The position numbers were made by a program, and so were the translations under genes. A DNA stretch of 64,000 nt from the NCBI RefSeq assembly GCF_900091555.1, contig NZ_FMCX01000003.1, forward strand, positions 62,001 to 126,000, read 5' to 3'. This DNA comes from Micromonospora mirobrigensis. Lineage in GTDB: Bacteria > Actinomycetota > Actinomycetes > Mycobacteriales > Micromonosporaceae. Positions 45,030 to 54,026 of the stretch are shown piece after piece. Within the stretch, counting starts at the first letter, position 1. Each line of letters starts with the position of its first letter. The notes below the pieces were generated by a model that had not been told where the DNA came from, made no database searches, and saw only the letters and a program-made list of their open reading frames with translations.

Positions 45030-46208
45030 ATGCCGGCCGTTGCCGTTTCGACCACCCCACCGACAGCGCTCGACCGGCCGGCGGGCGGCGCCTTCGGTCT
45101 GGTCTTCACCACCCTGCCGGCGCTGCTGCGGGTCACCTGCGGCCTGGCCGGCGCGGCCGTCGCCCTGGCGGTACGCACACCCCCGGTCCGGCCGTGGTTG
45201 CTGCTGCCGGTGGTGGCCCTGCTGACCGCGTGGTCGATCGGGTACGCCGTCCGCGCCCTGCGGCACGGCGTCGGTCCCGTGCTGGTCGCCGGTGACGTGG
45301 CGCTGACCACCGCCACCTGCCTGCTGATCCCGTGGCTGGTGGCGCCCGAGGTGCTGCCCGGCGAGGGCAGCTGGGTGGCGGTGCTGGCCAGCACCACCGT
45401 GATCAACACCCAGGCGACCGTGCCGGCCCGCTGGTCCGTGCCGGCCGGGGTGCTGGTCACCTCGGCCTACGTCACCGGGGCGTACGCCGCCGGCAACCCG
45501 GCCGAGGGGCGGGCCCACGCGATCACGCTGCTGGCCCAGACCGTCTGCACGGCGATGATGACGCAGGTGATGCGCCGCCGGATCGGGCGCGCCGACCGGG
45601 CCTTCGCCGAATACCAGCGGCTGGCCCGGGAGGCGCTGGTGGCCCGGACGGCCCGCGAGGACGAACGCCGGCAGAACCGCGACCTGCACGACACGGTGCT
45701 CGGCACGCTGACCATGGTCGGCCTCGGCGCGGTCGCGCCCGGGTCGGCCACGCTGCGTGCCCGGTGCGCCGCGGACCTACGGGCCCTCGCCCGGCTGGCG
45801 GACGCCCGGTCCGCGCCGGTCGACGCGCCGGCCTCGGTGGACGCCCTGCTCCGGGCCGTACTGGACCGCCACCCCGAGCTGGCGGTCGACGCCGACCTGA
45901 CGGCGTGCGCCGTCCCCGGCCCGGTCGCCGAGGCGGTGGCGGAGAGCGTCGCCGCCGCGCTGTCCAACGTCGTCCGGCACGCGCCCGGCGCCACGGTCAC
46001 GCTGCGGCTCGCGTCGACGGCGCACGGGGTGGCCGTGGAGCTGACCGACGACGGTCCCGGCTTCGACCCGGCCGCCGTGCCCGCGCACCGGTACGGGCTG
46101 CGCGAGTCGGTGCACGGCCGGATGGCCGCGGTCGGCGGGGCCGCCACCGTCGAGTCCGCCCCCGGCGCCGGCACCCGGATCCGGCTGGAGTGGTCCCGTG
46201 TCGGCTGA
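45030..46208 (+). CDS. Membrane sensor histidine kinase (NarL-partner type)
   Basis: This 392-residue kinase has five or six hydrophobic segments in the N-terminal half, a coiled region, and the phospho-acceptor motif NRDLHDTVLGTLTM. A HATPase domain follows, with ALSNVVRHAP (N box), VELTDDGPGFDP and YGLRESVHGRM. ATG 45030 is used; the frame extends 27 codons upstream without support. It shares an operon with the next two genes, overlapping the second by 11 bases. The signal is unknown. Confidence 0.88.
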   Translation: MPAVAVSTTPPTALDRPAGGAFGLVFTTLPALLRVTCGLAGAAVALAVRTPPVRPWLLLPVVALLTAWSIGYAVRALRHGVGPVLVAGDVALTTATCLLIPWLVAPEVLPGEGSWVAVLASTTVINTQATVPARWSVPAGVLVTSAYVTGAYAAGNPAEGRAHAITLLAQTVCTAMMTQVMRRRIGRADRAFAEYQRLAREALVARTAREDERRQNRDLHDTVLGTLTMVGLGAVAPGSATLRARCAADLRALARLADARSAPVDAPASVDALLRAVLDRHPELAVDADLTACAVPGPVAEAVAESVAAALSNVVRHAPGATVTLRLASTAHGVAVELTDDGPGFDPAAVPAHRYGLRESVHGRMAAVGGAATVESAPGAGTRIRLEWSRVG

Positions 46209-47415
46209 CCTCGGCACCACCGTCGACCCGCCGGCTCAGCGCTGGCCGCGACGGCCGGGCGCGGTCACGACGGCGTACCCCGGCGGTGCGGAGCCGGACG
46301 CGGCCGGCGACCCGGCGGCGGTGGCCCGTGCCTCGGACCGGGGCGCCCGGGTCGCCGCGGTGGCGATCGCGCTGGCCTGGCACCTGGTGGTCGGGCTGCC
46401 GGGCCAGCTGGCCGCCCGGTCGCAGTTGCCGGCCGCGCCGCTGGCCGGCGCGGCCTGGTTGCTCGTCGCCGGGATCGGTCTGCTGGCCGGCCACCGCCTG
46501 CTGCGCGCCGACCCGCTGCCGGCCGCGCCGCTGGCCGGGCTGCTGCTGGCCTGCGACGCGGTGGTCTTCGCCGCGGTCGGCGACCGGCATCTGTTCGCCG
46601 CCGCCAACTGGGTGTGGAGCGGGCTGGGCTGGTTCCTGCTGCTCGCGGTCTGGGGGCGGCGCACCTCCCGGCTGCTCCTGCTGCTCGCCGCGCACTCGGC
46701 GATCGCCCTGGCCACCCTGGTGGCCCGGGGTGTCACCGCGCCGGCCGACCTGGCCCGCTTCGCGATGTACGTCTACGGCACCTCGTCGTTGCCGGTGGCC
46801 GTCTTCGTCGGCGCCGCGGCCATCGCCGGGATGGCCCGGGAACGGGCGGGCACCGCCGCCGCCGCGCTCGCCGTCGAGGCGGAACGGGCCGCCGCGGAAC
46901 GTGCCCGGCGCGACCGGCAGGCCCGGCTGGCGCTGGTCAGCGCCGCCGCCGGGGAGGTCCTCGACGACCTCGCGCAGGGCCGCGCCGACCCGGGCGACCC
47001 GGCGGTGCAGCGGCGCTGCGCGACGGCCGCCGCCCGGCTGCGCCGCCTGATCGCCGAGTCCGACGACGTGCCGGACCCGCTGCTGCACGAGCTGCGCGCC
47101 GCGGCCGACCTGGCCGAATGCGGTGGCCTGGCGGTCGACCTGGTCAACGTCGGTGTGCCACCGCCGCTGCCGGTGCCGGTCCGGCGGGCGCTGGCCGACC
47201 CGCTGACCACCGAACTGGCCGGCGCCCGGGACTGGGCCCGGCTGACCGTGGTCGCCGGCCCGGACGAGGTCACCGTCGGTCTGGTCACCCCGGACCGGGG
47301 CCCCGGGGACGGCAGCGGGCCGCCGGCGCCCGCCGTCGACGACGAAAAGGTGGACCACGTGTACGAGCGGGACGGGGGGATCCGGTGGACACAGACCCGA
47401 TGGCGGAAGCGGTGA
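46198..47415 (+). CDS. Membrane protein with degenerate kinase-like C-terminus
   Basis: This 405-residue protein starts at GTG 46198 inside the end of the kinase gene. Five or six transmembrane segments (about 50-220) are followed by a coiled coil (ALAVEAERAAAERARRDRQ) and a helical region where kinases have the His box; here it reads LALVSAAAGEVLDDLAQG with no His. The C-terminus has no N, G1 or G2 boxes. It looks like a kinase-derived accessory sensor that cannot phosphorylate. It overlaps the response-regulator gene by 31 bases. Confidence 0.7.
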   Translation: MSADLGTTVDPPAQRWPRRPGAVTTAYPGGAEPDAAGDPAAVARASDRGARVAAVAIALAWHLVVGLPGQLAARSQLPAAPLAGAAWLLVAGIGLLAGHRLLRADPLPAAPLAGLLLACDAVVFAAVGDRHLFAAANWVWSGLGWFLLLAVWGRRTSRLLLLLAAHSAIALATLVARGVTAPADLARFAMYVYGTSSLPVAVFVGAAAIAGMARERAGTAAAALAVEAERAAAERARRDRQARLALVSAAAGEVLDDLAQGRADPGDPAVQRRCATAAARLRRLIAESDDVPDPLLHELRAAADLAECGGLAVDLVNVGVPPPLPVPVRRALADPLTTELAGARDWARLTVVAGPDEVTVGLVTPDRGPGDGSGPPAPAVDDEKVDHVYERDGGIRWTQTRWRKR

Positions 47416-48101
47416 CCGGGGTGCCGCCGGTCGGGGTGGCGATCGTGGACGACCACCCGGTGGTGATCGACGGGGTACGGGCGTGGCTGGCCACCGAACC
47501 CCGGCTGCGCGTACTGGCCACCGGGGACGATCCGGACGAGGTGCTGCGGGCCGCCCCGGAGGCCGACGTGCTCCTGCTCGACCTGCGGCTGCACGGGCGG
47601 ATGGTGCTCGACCGGCTGGCCGAGCTCAGCGCCGCCGGCCGGCGGGTGGTGGTCTACTCCGAACACACCGAGCCGGCGACGATGCTGGCCGCCCTGGACG
47701 CGGGCGCGGTGGCGTTCCTGGCCAAGCACGAGGGGCGGGAACACTGCGTGGCCACGGTGCTGGCGGCGGCGCAGGACCGCCCGTACGTGCCGCCGGCGCT
47801 GGCCGGGGCCATGGTCGGCGACCCGCGGCCGGACCGGCCGGCACTGTCCGACAAGGAGCGTGAGGCGCTGCTGCTGTGGTTCCAGTCGATGTCGAAGGCG
47901 TCGGTGGCCCGGCGGATGCGGATCAGCGAGCACACGGTGAAGCAGTACGTCGACCGGGCCCGGATCAAGTACACCCGGGCGGGCAGACCTGCCCGCACCA
48001 AGGCCGCACTGTTGGCACGGGCGATCGAGGACGGCCTGGTCCGTCCGGAGGACATCGGCATCTACCGGTCACACGCGGCCGCTGACCGGCCGACCCCCTA
48101 A
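47385..48101 (+). CDS. LuxR/NarL-family response regulator
   Basis: This regulator is about 238 residues long, with a receiver domain (VAIVDDHPVVIDG acidic pair, VLLLDLRL phospho-acceptor Asp, VVYSEH, FLAKHEG with the Lys) and a C-terminal LuxR-type helix-turn-helix (LSDKEREALLLWFQSMSK, ASVARRMRISEHTVKQYVDR). GTG 47385 follows GGGGGGA; an ATG 15 bases further is the alternative. It is the probable target of the kinase encoded two genes upstream. Confidence 0.9.
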   Translation: MDTDPMAEAVTGVPPVGVAIVDDHPVVIDGVRAWLATEPRLRVLATGDDPDEVLRAAPEADVLLLDLRLHGRMVLDRLAELSAAGRRVVVYSEHTEPATMLAALDAGAVAFLAKHEGREHCVATVLAAAQDRPYVPPALAGAMVGDPRPDRPALSDKEREALLLWFQSMSKASVARRMRISEHTVKQYVDRARIKYTRAGRPARTKAALLARAIEDGLVRPEDIGIYRSHAAADRPTP

Positions 48102-48177
48102 CGGCGGTCATGACACCCGGTACCGCATTCCGCCACACTCGATCGCAGAGGCCAACTCCTCCCGGGAGGTCGTGCGG

Positions 48178-48939
48178 ATGCCCGAGAACTCGTCGCCCTT
48201 CTTCATCGGACCGCACCGCTTCGACGCCGCCCAGAACACCCCCGGTCCGCTGCTCGACCGGCGGTACACGCTGGTCCCCGAGCCCGGCGAGCAGGTGATC
48301 GCACAGCACCGGCTGCAGGTCTCCGGCTACCTGCTCGGCCCGACGGTGACCTCCCGCCAGTGGACGCTGCCGGCGACGGCGACGGTGACCGTCACCGACC
48401 GCCGGGTGACGTACGTCTGCACCGGGTCGGAGCTGGCCCTGGTCTCCGGGCGGGACGGCCCGGCCGGCGCCCGGCACCGGCGCCCGGCCCGGCTGTCCCG
48501 CCTGGTCAGCGGCGAGGTCCGCTGGCAGTGGCCGTCCCGGCTGGAGCTGCTGCCGGACGGCGGTGACCCGGACGGCACGGTGGAACTGCTGGTGGTCTGC
48601 GACGCGCTGCGGACCATCCGCCAGCCGGCGCTGGCCCTCGGCGGGCCGGCCGCCGTCGTCGGCGCGCTGGGCGGGCAGGTGCGCCGGGCCGCCGCCACCT
48701 TCCGGCTGGTGCACCCGGAGCTGGTGGACCTCTCCCCGCCCGAGCGGGACGAACTGACGACGCGGCTCACCGCCGCGCCGTGCACCGGCCGGGTCACCCT
48801 GCCGGGCGCCCTGCCGGTGGAGTTCCTGTCCCGGGACGACTACTACCGCCCGTACGCCGATCCGGAGCCGACCTGGCCGCTGCGAACGGCGACCGGTTCC
48901 GGCGGGCGGCCGCGCGGCCGCCCCGGCTCCGCCTGCTGA
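48178..48939 (+). CDS. Conserved hypothetical protein
   Basis: This 253-residue protein starts at ATG 48178, 8 bases after GGGAGG. It is beta-rich with LVPEPGEQVIAQHRLQVSGY, TATVTVTDRRVTYVCTGSEL and VELLVVCDALRTIRQPAL, reminiscent of PH-like/GRAM-type domains that use a VTDRRV strand. The C-terminal 30 residues are Gly/Arg/Pro-rich. It follows the two-component operon on the same strand. The function is unknown. Confidence 0.65.
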   Translation: MPENSSPFFIGPHRFDAAQNTPGPLLDRRYTLVPEPGEQVIAQHRLQVSGYLLGPTVTSRQWTLPATATVTVTDRRVTYVCTGSELALVSGRDGPAGARHRRPARLSRLVSGEVRWQWPSRLELLPDGGDPDGTVELLVVCDALRTIRQPALALGGPAAVVGALGGQVRRAAATFRLVHPELVDLSPPERDELTTRLTAAPCTGRVTLPGALPVEFLSRDDYYRPYADPEPTWPLRTATGSGGRPRGRPGSAC

Positions 48940-48968
48940 CCGGCGTCACCCGCGTCGGGGCGGCCCGC

Positions 48969-49718
48969 TCAGGAGGTGGTGGTGCGGCGGACCCGGCGGT
49001 CCAGCTCGACGGCCTGCTCCAGGGTGGGCGCGGTGCCGCCGAGGTGCGCCGGCAGCCACCAGCTGTCGTCGGGGCCGGCGGGCTGGTCCGGGTACTCCCG
49101 CTGGGCCCGGTCGACCAGCGCGGTCAGCCGGGACTTCAGGTCGACGGTCATGGCGTTGGCGTCCGGGTACGCGGCCGGGTCCATCGGCTCGCCGATCAGG
49201 ATGGTGATCGGGGTGTGCCGGCGGGTCAGGGTCTTGGGCCGGCCCTTGGTCCAGAGCCGCTGGGTGCCCCAGAGCGCCACCGGCAGCACCGGGACCCCCG
49301 CCTGCTGGGCCATCCGGGTGGTGCCGCTCTTGAGCTCCTTGACCGTCAACGACCGGCTGATCGTGGCCTCCGGGAAGACGCCCACCACCTCGCCGCGGCG
49401 CAGCGCGTCCACCGCGGCGTTGTACGAACCGGCGCCGGCCGCCCGGTTGACCGGGATGTGCTTCATGCCGCGCATCAGCGGACCGGAGACCTTGTGCGCG
49501 AACACCTCGTGCTTGGCCATGAACCGGACCAGCCGGCGGGACTCGTGCGCGCCGTAGCCGCAGAAGATGAAGTCCAGGTAGCTGACGTGGTTGCTGGCCA
49601 TGACCGCGCCACCGGTGCGGGGCACGTGGTGGCTGCCCTCGACGGTCAGGCGCAGGTCCAGGACCCGGAACATCGTCTTGGCGGCGGTGATGACGGGCGG
49701 GTACACGAGTTCCGGCAT
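48969..49718 (-). CDS. 1-acylglycerol-3-phosphate acyltransferase-like protein (PlsC family)
   Basis: This 249-residue acyltransferase has the four usual blocks: SNHVSYLDFIF (HX4D catalytic motif), GMKHIPVNR, GVFPEATISR (acceptor phosphate binding) and VPVLPVALWG. It transfers acyl groups to lysophospholipids at the inner membrane face. No long transmembrane helix is seen, but the N-terminus is moderately hydrophobic. Codons 1-7 (MPELVYP) fit actinobacterial relatives. Confidence 0.9.
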   Translation of the reverse strand: MPELVYPPVITAAKTMFRVLDLRLTVEGSHHVPRTGGAVMASNHVSYLDFIFCGYGAHESRRLVRFMAKHEVFAHKVSGPLMRGMKHIPVNRAAGAGSYNAAVDALRRGEVVGVFPEATISRSLTVKELKSGTTRMAQQAGVPVLPVALWGTQRLWTKGRPKTLTRRHTPITILIGEPMDPAAYPDANAMTVDLKSRLTALVDRAQREYPDQPAGPDDSWWLPAHLGGTAPTLEQAVELDRRVRRTTTS

Positions 49719-49827
49719 CCGCCAACTTTACCCCGCGTAGGTTACGGGACCGTAGGCGCGACGCCGTCCGGCGTGAACCTTGCCCGACCCGGGCCGGACC
49801 GGCCGGCCGCCCGGTTACCGTCGGCTC

Positions 49828-50187
49828 ATGCCCGACCTCGCCGCCGTCGTCATCCACTGCCGCGACCCCTACCTGCTCGCCGCGTTCTGGAGCGAGGTGA
49901 CCGGGCTGCCGGTGGCCGACGAGGACCGGGCGAAGCTCGCCGACCGTGCGCTCGGGCCGACCGAGTCGGTGCTGCTGCGCGACCCGCACGGCCACCGCCT
50001 CGACGTGTGGATCAGCCCCACGCCGGAGCCGGCGGCGCCCGGCCGGATGCACCTGGACCTGGTCGGCGACGCCGAGGAACGGGCCGCCGTGCTGGACGCG
50101 GGCGCCACCGTGGTCCGGGAGCTGCCCGGCTGGACCGTGCTGGCCGACCCCGAGGGCAACGAGTTCTGCCTGCACCCCCGCAGCTGA
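49828..50187 (+). CDS. VOC/glyoxalase-like protein
   Basis: This 119-residue VOC protein has DLAAVVIHCRDPYLLAAFWS, a central RMHLDLVGD, and ADPEGNEFCLH at the C-terminus, the pattern of small glyoxalase-like proteins of actinobacteria. A single paired beta-alpha-beta-beta-beta set suggests a dimer. The role is unknown. It is followed by a GGGCCCC palindromic element and the convergent glucosidase gene. Confidence 0.85.
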   Translation: MPDLAAVVIHCRDPYLLAAFWSEVTGLPVADEDRAKLADRALGPTESVLLRDPHGHRLDVWISPTPEPAAPGRMHLDLVGDAEERAAVLDAGATVVRELPGWTVLADPEGNEFCLHPRS

Positions 50188-50193
50188 GGTGTC

Positions 50194-50233
50194 GCAAGGG
50201 CCCCTCGCCGGTCGACCAGGGGCCCCTCATTGC
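50194..50233. repeat. GGGCCCC-type imperfect inverted repeat between convergent genes
   Basis: GCAAGGGCCCCT (50194-50205) and AGGGGCCCCTCATTGC (50218-50233) pair imperfectly. It resembles the repeat inside cobA and may also terminate transcription from both sides. Confidence 0.55.
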
Positions 50234-50241
50234 AAGCAGGG

Positions 50242-52302
50242 TCAGGCGTCCAGGTTGTGCAGGTCGAGGCGGCCCCGGGCGAACGCGTCGACCCGGCCCC
50301 ACCGGCCCGGGATGTCCAGCACCTCGATCCGGCCCATGCCCACCGGCAGCCGCGGGTCGACCGCGAGGTGCCCCTCGTGCGGCTCCAGCCCGAGCATGGT
50401 GCGGATCAGCAGCAGCGGCGTGCCGGTCGACCAGGCCTGCGGGCTGCACGCCGTCGGGTACTCCACCGGGAACTTCGTCAGGTCGCGGTGGTAGCCGCCG
50501 AACGCCTCCGGCAGCCGCCCGTCGAAGTACGTCGCCGCGTCGAGGATGCCGCTGGCGATCGTGGCCGCCTCCTCGGCGAAGCCGTACCGGCGCAGCCCCC
50601 AGGCGATGAAGGAGTTGTCGAACGGCCAGATCGTCCCGTTGTGGTAGCCGATCGGGTTGTACCGGACCTCGCCCTCGGCGAGCGTACGCACCCCCCAGCC
50701 GGAGAAGAGCCGCGGTCCGACCAGATGCTGGGCGACCTGCTCGGCGCGATCGTCGTCGACGATGCCGCTCCACAGCAGGTGGCCGATGTTGGAGCTGAGC
50801 GTGGAGACCTGGCGGCCCTGCGGGTCCAGCGCCAGCGCGTAGTAGCCTCCGTCGGCGACCCACCAGTCCCGGTTGAAGCGCTCCTTCAGCTCGGCCGCCT
50901 CCCGCTCCAGCTGGTCGGCGAAGCCGGGGTCGCCCCAGAACTCGCGGGCCATCCGCGCGGCGCGCACCTTCGCGTCGTACGCGTAGCCCTGCACCTCGCA
51001 GGTGGCCCGGGGGAACCCGGGCAGGGTGCCGTCGCGGTAGGAGATGGAGTCCCAGGAGTCCTTCCAGCACTGGTTCTCCAGGCCCGTGTCGGTGTTGCGC
51101 CGTTCGTACCAGATGTAGCCGTTGCCCACCAGGTCGGCGTAGTCGTCGATCCACCGCAACGCCGCCCGGCACTCCGCCTCCAACTCCTTGACCAGCGCGA
51201 CGTCCCCGCTCCACTTCTCGTACTCGTCGAGCAGCACCACGAACAGCGGGGTGGCGTCGACCGAGCCGTAGTAGGGCGAGTGCGGCTGCTCCTCGAAGGC
51301 GGCCGTCTCGCCGTACCGCATCTCGTGCAGGATCCGGCCCGGGTCCTCGTCGCGGAAGTCGTCGAACCGGGTGCCCTGGAGGGCGCCCAGGATCCGCAGC
51401 GTGGTCTTGGACAGCTCCGGCGCGAACGGCAGCACCTGGAGGCAGGTGAGGATGCTGTCCCGGCCGAACATGGTCATGAACCAGGGCAGGCCGGCGGCGG
51501 GGAGCGTCTGGCCGCCGAGTGACAGCGGCGAGAAGCGCAACGCGGCCAGGTCCACGATGCTGCGGCGGTAGGTGGCCGAGACCCGGCCGTGCTCGCTGTT
51601 CACCTTCGGCGCCTTGGCGATCCACTCCTCCAGGTCGTGCTGGAGGGCGAGCCGCTCGGTGCCGTGCGCCCGGAGCCCCATCCGTAGGTCCCGGCCGCCC
51701 GGGCCGACCGCGAAGGTCTGCACGTCGATGTCGGTGTCCCACTGCTGGTTCGGCTCCAGGTGCACCGAGTACGCGAAGCCGCGCTGGTCGTAGCGGGCCG
51801 GCTCGGACGAGGAGATCACCGTCTCCCGCCGGAAGTTCCCCCGGCGGTAGCCCAGCCGCAGCCGGTCCGACTCGGCCTCGGTGTAGAGCTCGCCCTTCTT
51901 GTTCAGGATCTCGTCCTTGACCTGGAACAGGTCGGCGAAGTCGGAGGCCGCCTCCATCCGGATCTCCAGGTCGACCGGCTTCTCGTCGTGGTTGAGGATG
52001 GTCAGCGTCTCCCGGAAGCTGCCGCCCACCGCCCGCTCCCGGATGATCGACAACTTGGCGTCGACGTAGTGCGTGGCCATCCCGGGCACCAGGAAGAAGC
52101 GGGACTCGTAGTACTGGAGGTCGTCGTAGGAGAGCGCGTTGAGCCGCTCGCCGTTGACGGTCAGCACCCACTTCGACAGAAACCGGATGTCGAGGGAGAA
52201 CAGGCCGGTGGGCTCGCTCGGCGTCGCCTCGATGTCGCCGGTGTCCTCGCAGACCACGAACGTGTTGCCGTCCAGGATCCGGACCGTGTTGCTCTGCGCC
52301 AT
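50242..52302 (-). CDS. Amylo-alpha-1,6-glucosidase / glycogen debranching-type protein
   Basis: This 686-residue protein has an N-terminal GDE_N-type domain (residues about 10-215; FVVCEDTGDIEATPSEPTG, SLDIRFLSKWVL) and an (alpha/alpha)6 glucosidase barrel (about 260-680). The barrel includes WFMTMFGRDSILTCLQVLPF, GSVDATPLFVVLLDEY, SYRDGTLPGFPRATCEVQGY and NGTIWPFDNSFIAWGLRRY. The GRDS Asp and later Glu residues fit GH63/GDE-type catalysis on alpha-glucans. Its start shares TGATG with the SCP2-like gene stop, so the two are coupled. The natural substrate is inferred. Confidence 0.88.
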   Translation of the reverse strand: MAQSNTVRILDGNTFVVCEDTGDIEATPSEPTGLFSLDIRFLSKWVLTVNGERLNALSYDDLQYYESRFFLVPGMATHYVDAKLSIIRERAVGGSFRETLTILNHDEKPVDLEIRMEAASDFADLFQVKDEILNKKGELYTEAESDRLRLGYRRGNFRRETVISSSEPARYDQRGFAYSVHLEPNQQWDTDIDVQTFAVGPGGRDLRMGLRAHGTERLALQHDLEEWIAKAPKVNSEHGRVSATYRRSIVDLAALRFSPLSLGGQTLPAAGLPWFMTMFGRDSILTCLQVLPFAPELSKTTLRILGALQGTRFDDFRDEDPGRILHEMRYGETAAFEEQPHSPYYGSVDATPLFVVLLDEYEKWSGDVALVKELEAECRAALRWIDDYADLVGNGYIWYERRNTDTGLENQCWKDSWDSISYRDGTLPGFPRATCEVQGYAYDAKVRAARMAREFWGDPGFADQLEREAAELKERFNRDWWVADGGYYALALDPQGRQVSTLSSNIGHLLWSGIVDDDRAEQVAQHLVGPRLFSGWGVRTLAEGEVRYNPIGYHNGTIWPFDNSFIAWGLRRYGFAEEAATIASGILDAATYFDGRLPEAFGGYHRDLTKFPVEYPTACSPQAWSTGTPLLLIRTMLGLEPHEGHLAVDPRLPVGMGRIEVLDIPGRWGRVDAFARGRLDLHNLDA

Positions 52303-52673
52303 CAGCTCATCTCCCTCTGGAACGCGCGGTGCGGACCGCGCGAGTCCGCCGGGCCGGGAAACAACCGCTCGACCTGGAGCACCAGCCGTAGGTCGCCGGA
52401 GACCGTCATGTCGCCGCGGAGCAGGGCCGCGATGGCGTTCTCATCGCCGGTGACGAGGTCACCGAAGAGCCGTGGGTCGCTGCCCACCACCGTGTCGGCC
52501 TCCCGGTCCTCCTGGGTCACCTCCAACCGGCCCCGGTCGATCTGCAACATCCAGTGCGTGGTCTGCGCCCCCTCGTGCAGGTCGAAGCGCAGGGTTCCCG
52601 AGGTCTTGGCCAGCAGGGGCTCGTACCCCCGCCGGTCCAGGTCCTCGAAGAACCGGGTGGTCGCGTCCACCAT
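52302..52673 (-). CDS. SCP2-type sterol-carrier domain protein
   Basis: This 123-residue protein resembles single SCP2 domains: TLRFDLHEGAQTTHWMLQID, GRLEVTQEDREADTVVGSDP, and NAIAALLRGDMTVSGDLRL. Such domains bind lipids or act as small cofactors. ATG 52673 has GGGAGGAG 8 bases before it. It is coupled to the glucosidase gene, a pairing whose logic is unclear. Confidence 0.78.
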   Translation of the reverse strand: MVDATTRFFEDLDRRGYEPLLAKTSGTLRFDLHEGAQTTHWMLQIDRGRLEVTQEDREADTVVGSDPRLFGDLVTGDENAIAALLRGDMTVSGDLRLVLQVERLFPGPADSRGPHRAFQREMS

Positions 52674-52745
52674 CGGGTCAACTCCTCCCGCCGGTCCGCG
52701 GCGTCTCGACGTTCGCAACCGGGTCCCCGTCGGGTACGGCGTCAA

Positions 52746-52766
52746 CCTCACCCGCTTCGGGTGAGG
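52746..52766. terminator. Hairpin upstream of the SCP2-like gene
   Basis: A 9-bp stem with a 3-base loop (CCTCACCCG ... CGGGTGAGG), the second of two hairpins after the CBS gene. Confidence 0.5.
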
Positions 52767-52782
52767 CCGGTCGGTGCACGAG

Positions 52783-52818
52783 CGACGGCGCCGGCCCCCG
52801 AGGGGACCGGCGCCGTCG
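52783..52818 (-). terminator. Hairpin terminator after the CBS gene
   Basis: A 12-bp stem (52783-52794 with 52807-52818) lies 19 bases after the CBS gene stop on the minus strand. Confidence 0.7.
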
Positions 52819-52836
52819 TCGTGTCCGCGGCGGACG

Positions 52837-53253
52837 TCAGTTGTTGGGCTCGTCGGCGCTGATGTCCGCGAGCACCGACTGGGGTTCGCGTTCGACCGCG
52901 AGGTCACCCATCGAGACCAGACCCACGAGCCGGCCGTCCTCGATCACCGGCAGCCGGCGTACGGCGTAGGTGCGCATGAGGTCGGCGGCGGCCACCGCGT
53001 CGTCGTGCTGGCTGACGGTGATCACGTCCTTGCTGGTGATCTCGTTCAACCGGGTGGTGTCCGGGCTGCGCCCCTCGGCGACGCCCCGGACAGTGATGTC
53101 CCGGTCCGTGACGATGCCCACCACGTTGTCGCCGTCGCACACCACGACGTCCCCGATGGCGCTGTCGCGCATCTCCTGGGCCGCCGCGGTCAGCGTGTCG
53201 TTGCCGTCCATCGTCACCAACCGGGTCGTCATGAACTCTCCGACCGTTGTCAT
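52837..53253 (-). CDS. Two-CBS-domain protein
   Basis: This 138-residue protein consists of a CBS pair: MTTRLVTMDGNDTLTAAAQE, GIVTDRDITVRGVAEG, then VITVSQHDDAVAAADLM, VRRLPVIEDGRLVGLVSMGD. Such stand-alone pairs (as in hypoxia-associated CBS proteins) bind adenine nucleotides and sense energy charge. ATG 53253 has GGGGAG upstream. It lies alone, with hairpins after it. Confidence 0.92.
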   Translation of the reverse strand: MTTVGEFMTTRLVTMDGNDTLTAAAQEMRDSAIGDVVVCDGDNVVGIVTDRDITVRGVAEGRSPDTTRLNEITSKDVITVSQHDDAVAAADLMRTYAVRRLPVIEDGRLVGLVSMGDLAVEREPQSVLADISADEPNN

Positions 53254-53335
53254 GGTGCTCCCCTCTCGGTGTCGGCACGCCCCGTCTACCCGTGCGACCG
53301 CAGCGGTAACGCGCGGGGGTCGCCTGGCGACCGGG

Positions 53336-54007
53336 TCAGCGGTGGGCCCGTCGCCGGAGGTCGGCCAGGCCGTTGCTGGACAGGCCGTAGAAGGCCGGCA
53401 ACAGCAGCAGCACCAGCAGCGCCGCCGGCACGCTGACCAGCCAGCCGACCAGACCGGCGACCGCGTACGCCGCCACTCCGAGCACGGCCCGCAGCCGCTC
53501 CCCGGCGAAGAAGCTGGCCGGCACGTGCGATTGCAGCAGTTCCCGGTGCCGGCTGAGGTAGTGGTAGAGCCAGAGCCAGGCGGCTGACAGGACGACCCCG
53601 AGCATCCCGTAGCAGCTCACCGCCACCCGCTCGTCGAACCGGTTGCCGTGCTGCACCGCGTCGGAGACGACCGCGGTGACGAAGGGCAGCAGGGCCACGG
53701 TGAAGAGCACCGCCAGGTTGGCCCACTGCAACCCGACGTCCGTGCAGCGGACCCGGTGGAAGGTCCCCTTGTGGTTCAGCCAGTTCACCGCCACGTACAG
53801 GTACGAGGTGACGTACGCCAGGTACACCGGCCACTGGTCGAGCAGGGCGTGCAGCAGCCCGCCCGGTGGCACCTCCGGGATGCGCAGGTCCAGCACGAGC
53901 AGGGTGATGATGATGGCGAAGACCGCGTCGCTGAAGCCGATCGCCCGACCGGTGTCCGACCGCAGCCCGGCGACCTCGTCCTCCTCGGCCCGCCGGCCGC
54001 CCTCCAT
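53336..54007 (-). CDS. TMEM175-family (DUF1211) potassium channel-like membrane protein
   Basis: This 223-residue protein begins with a polar leader followed by the family signature RAIGFSDAVFAIIITLLVLD, whose FSD motif lines the pore of bacterial TMEM175 channels. Five further hydrophobic segments follow, including VYLAYVTSYLYVAVNWLNHK. It is one repeat of six helices, the bacterial form that tetramerises. It starts 19 bases after the PPOX gene on the same strand. Confidence 0.85.
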   Translation of the reverse strand: MEGGRRAEEDEVAGLRSDTGRAIGFSDAVFAIIITLLVLDLRIPEVPPGGLLHALLDQWPVYLAYVTSYLYVAVNWLNHKGTFHRVRCTDVGLQWANLAVLFTVALLPFVTAVVSDAVQHGNRFDERVAVSCYGMLGVVLSAAWLWLYHYLSRHRELLQSHVPASFFAGERLRAVLGVAAYAVAGLVGWLVSVPAALLVLLLLPAFYGLSSNGLADLRRRAHR

Positions 54008-54026
54008 CGCTCCCCCGTCCCAGCCG

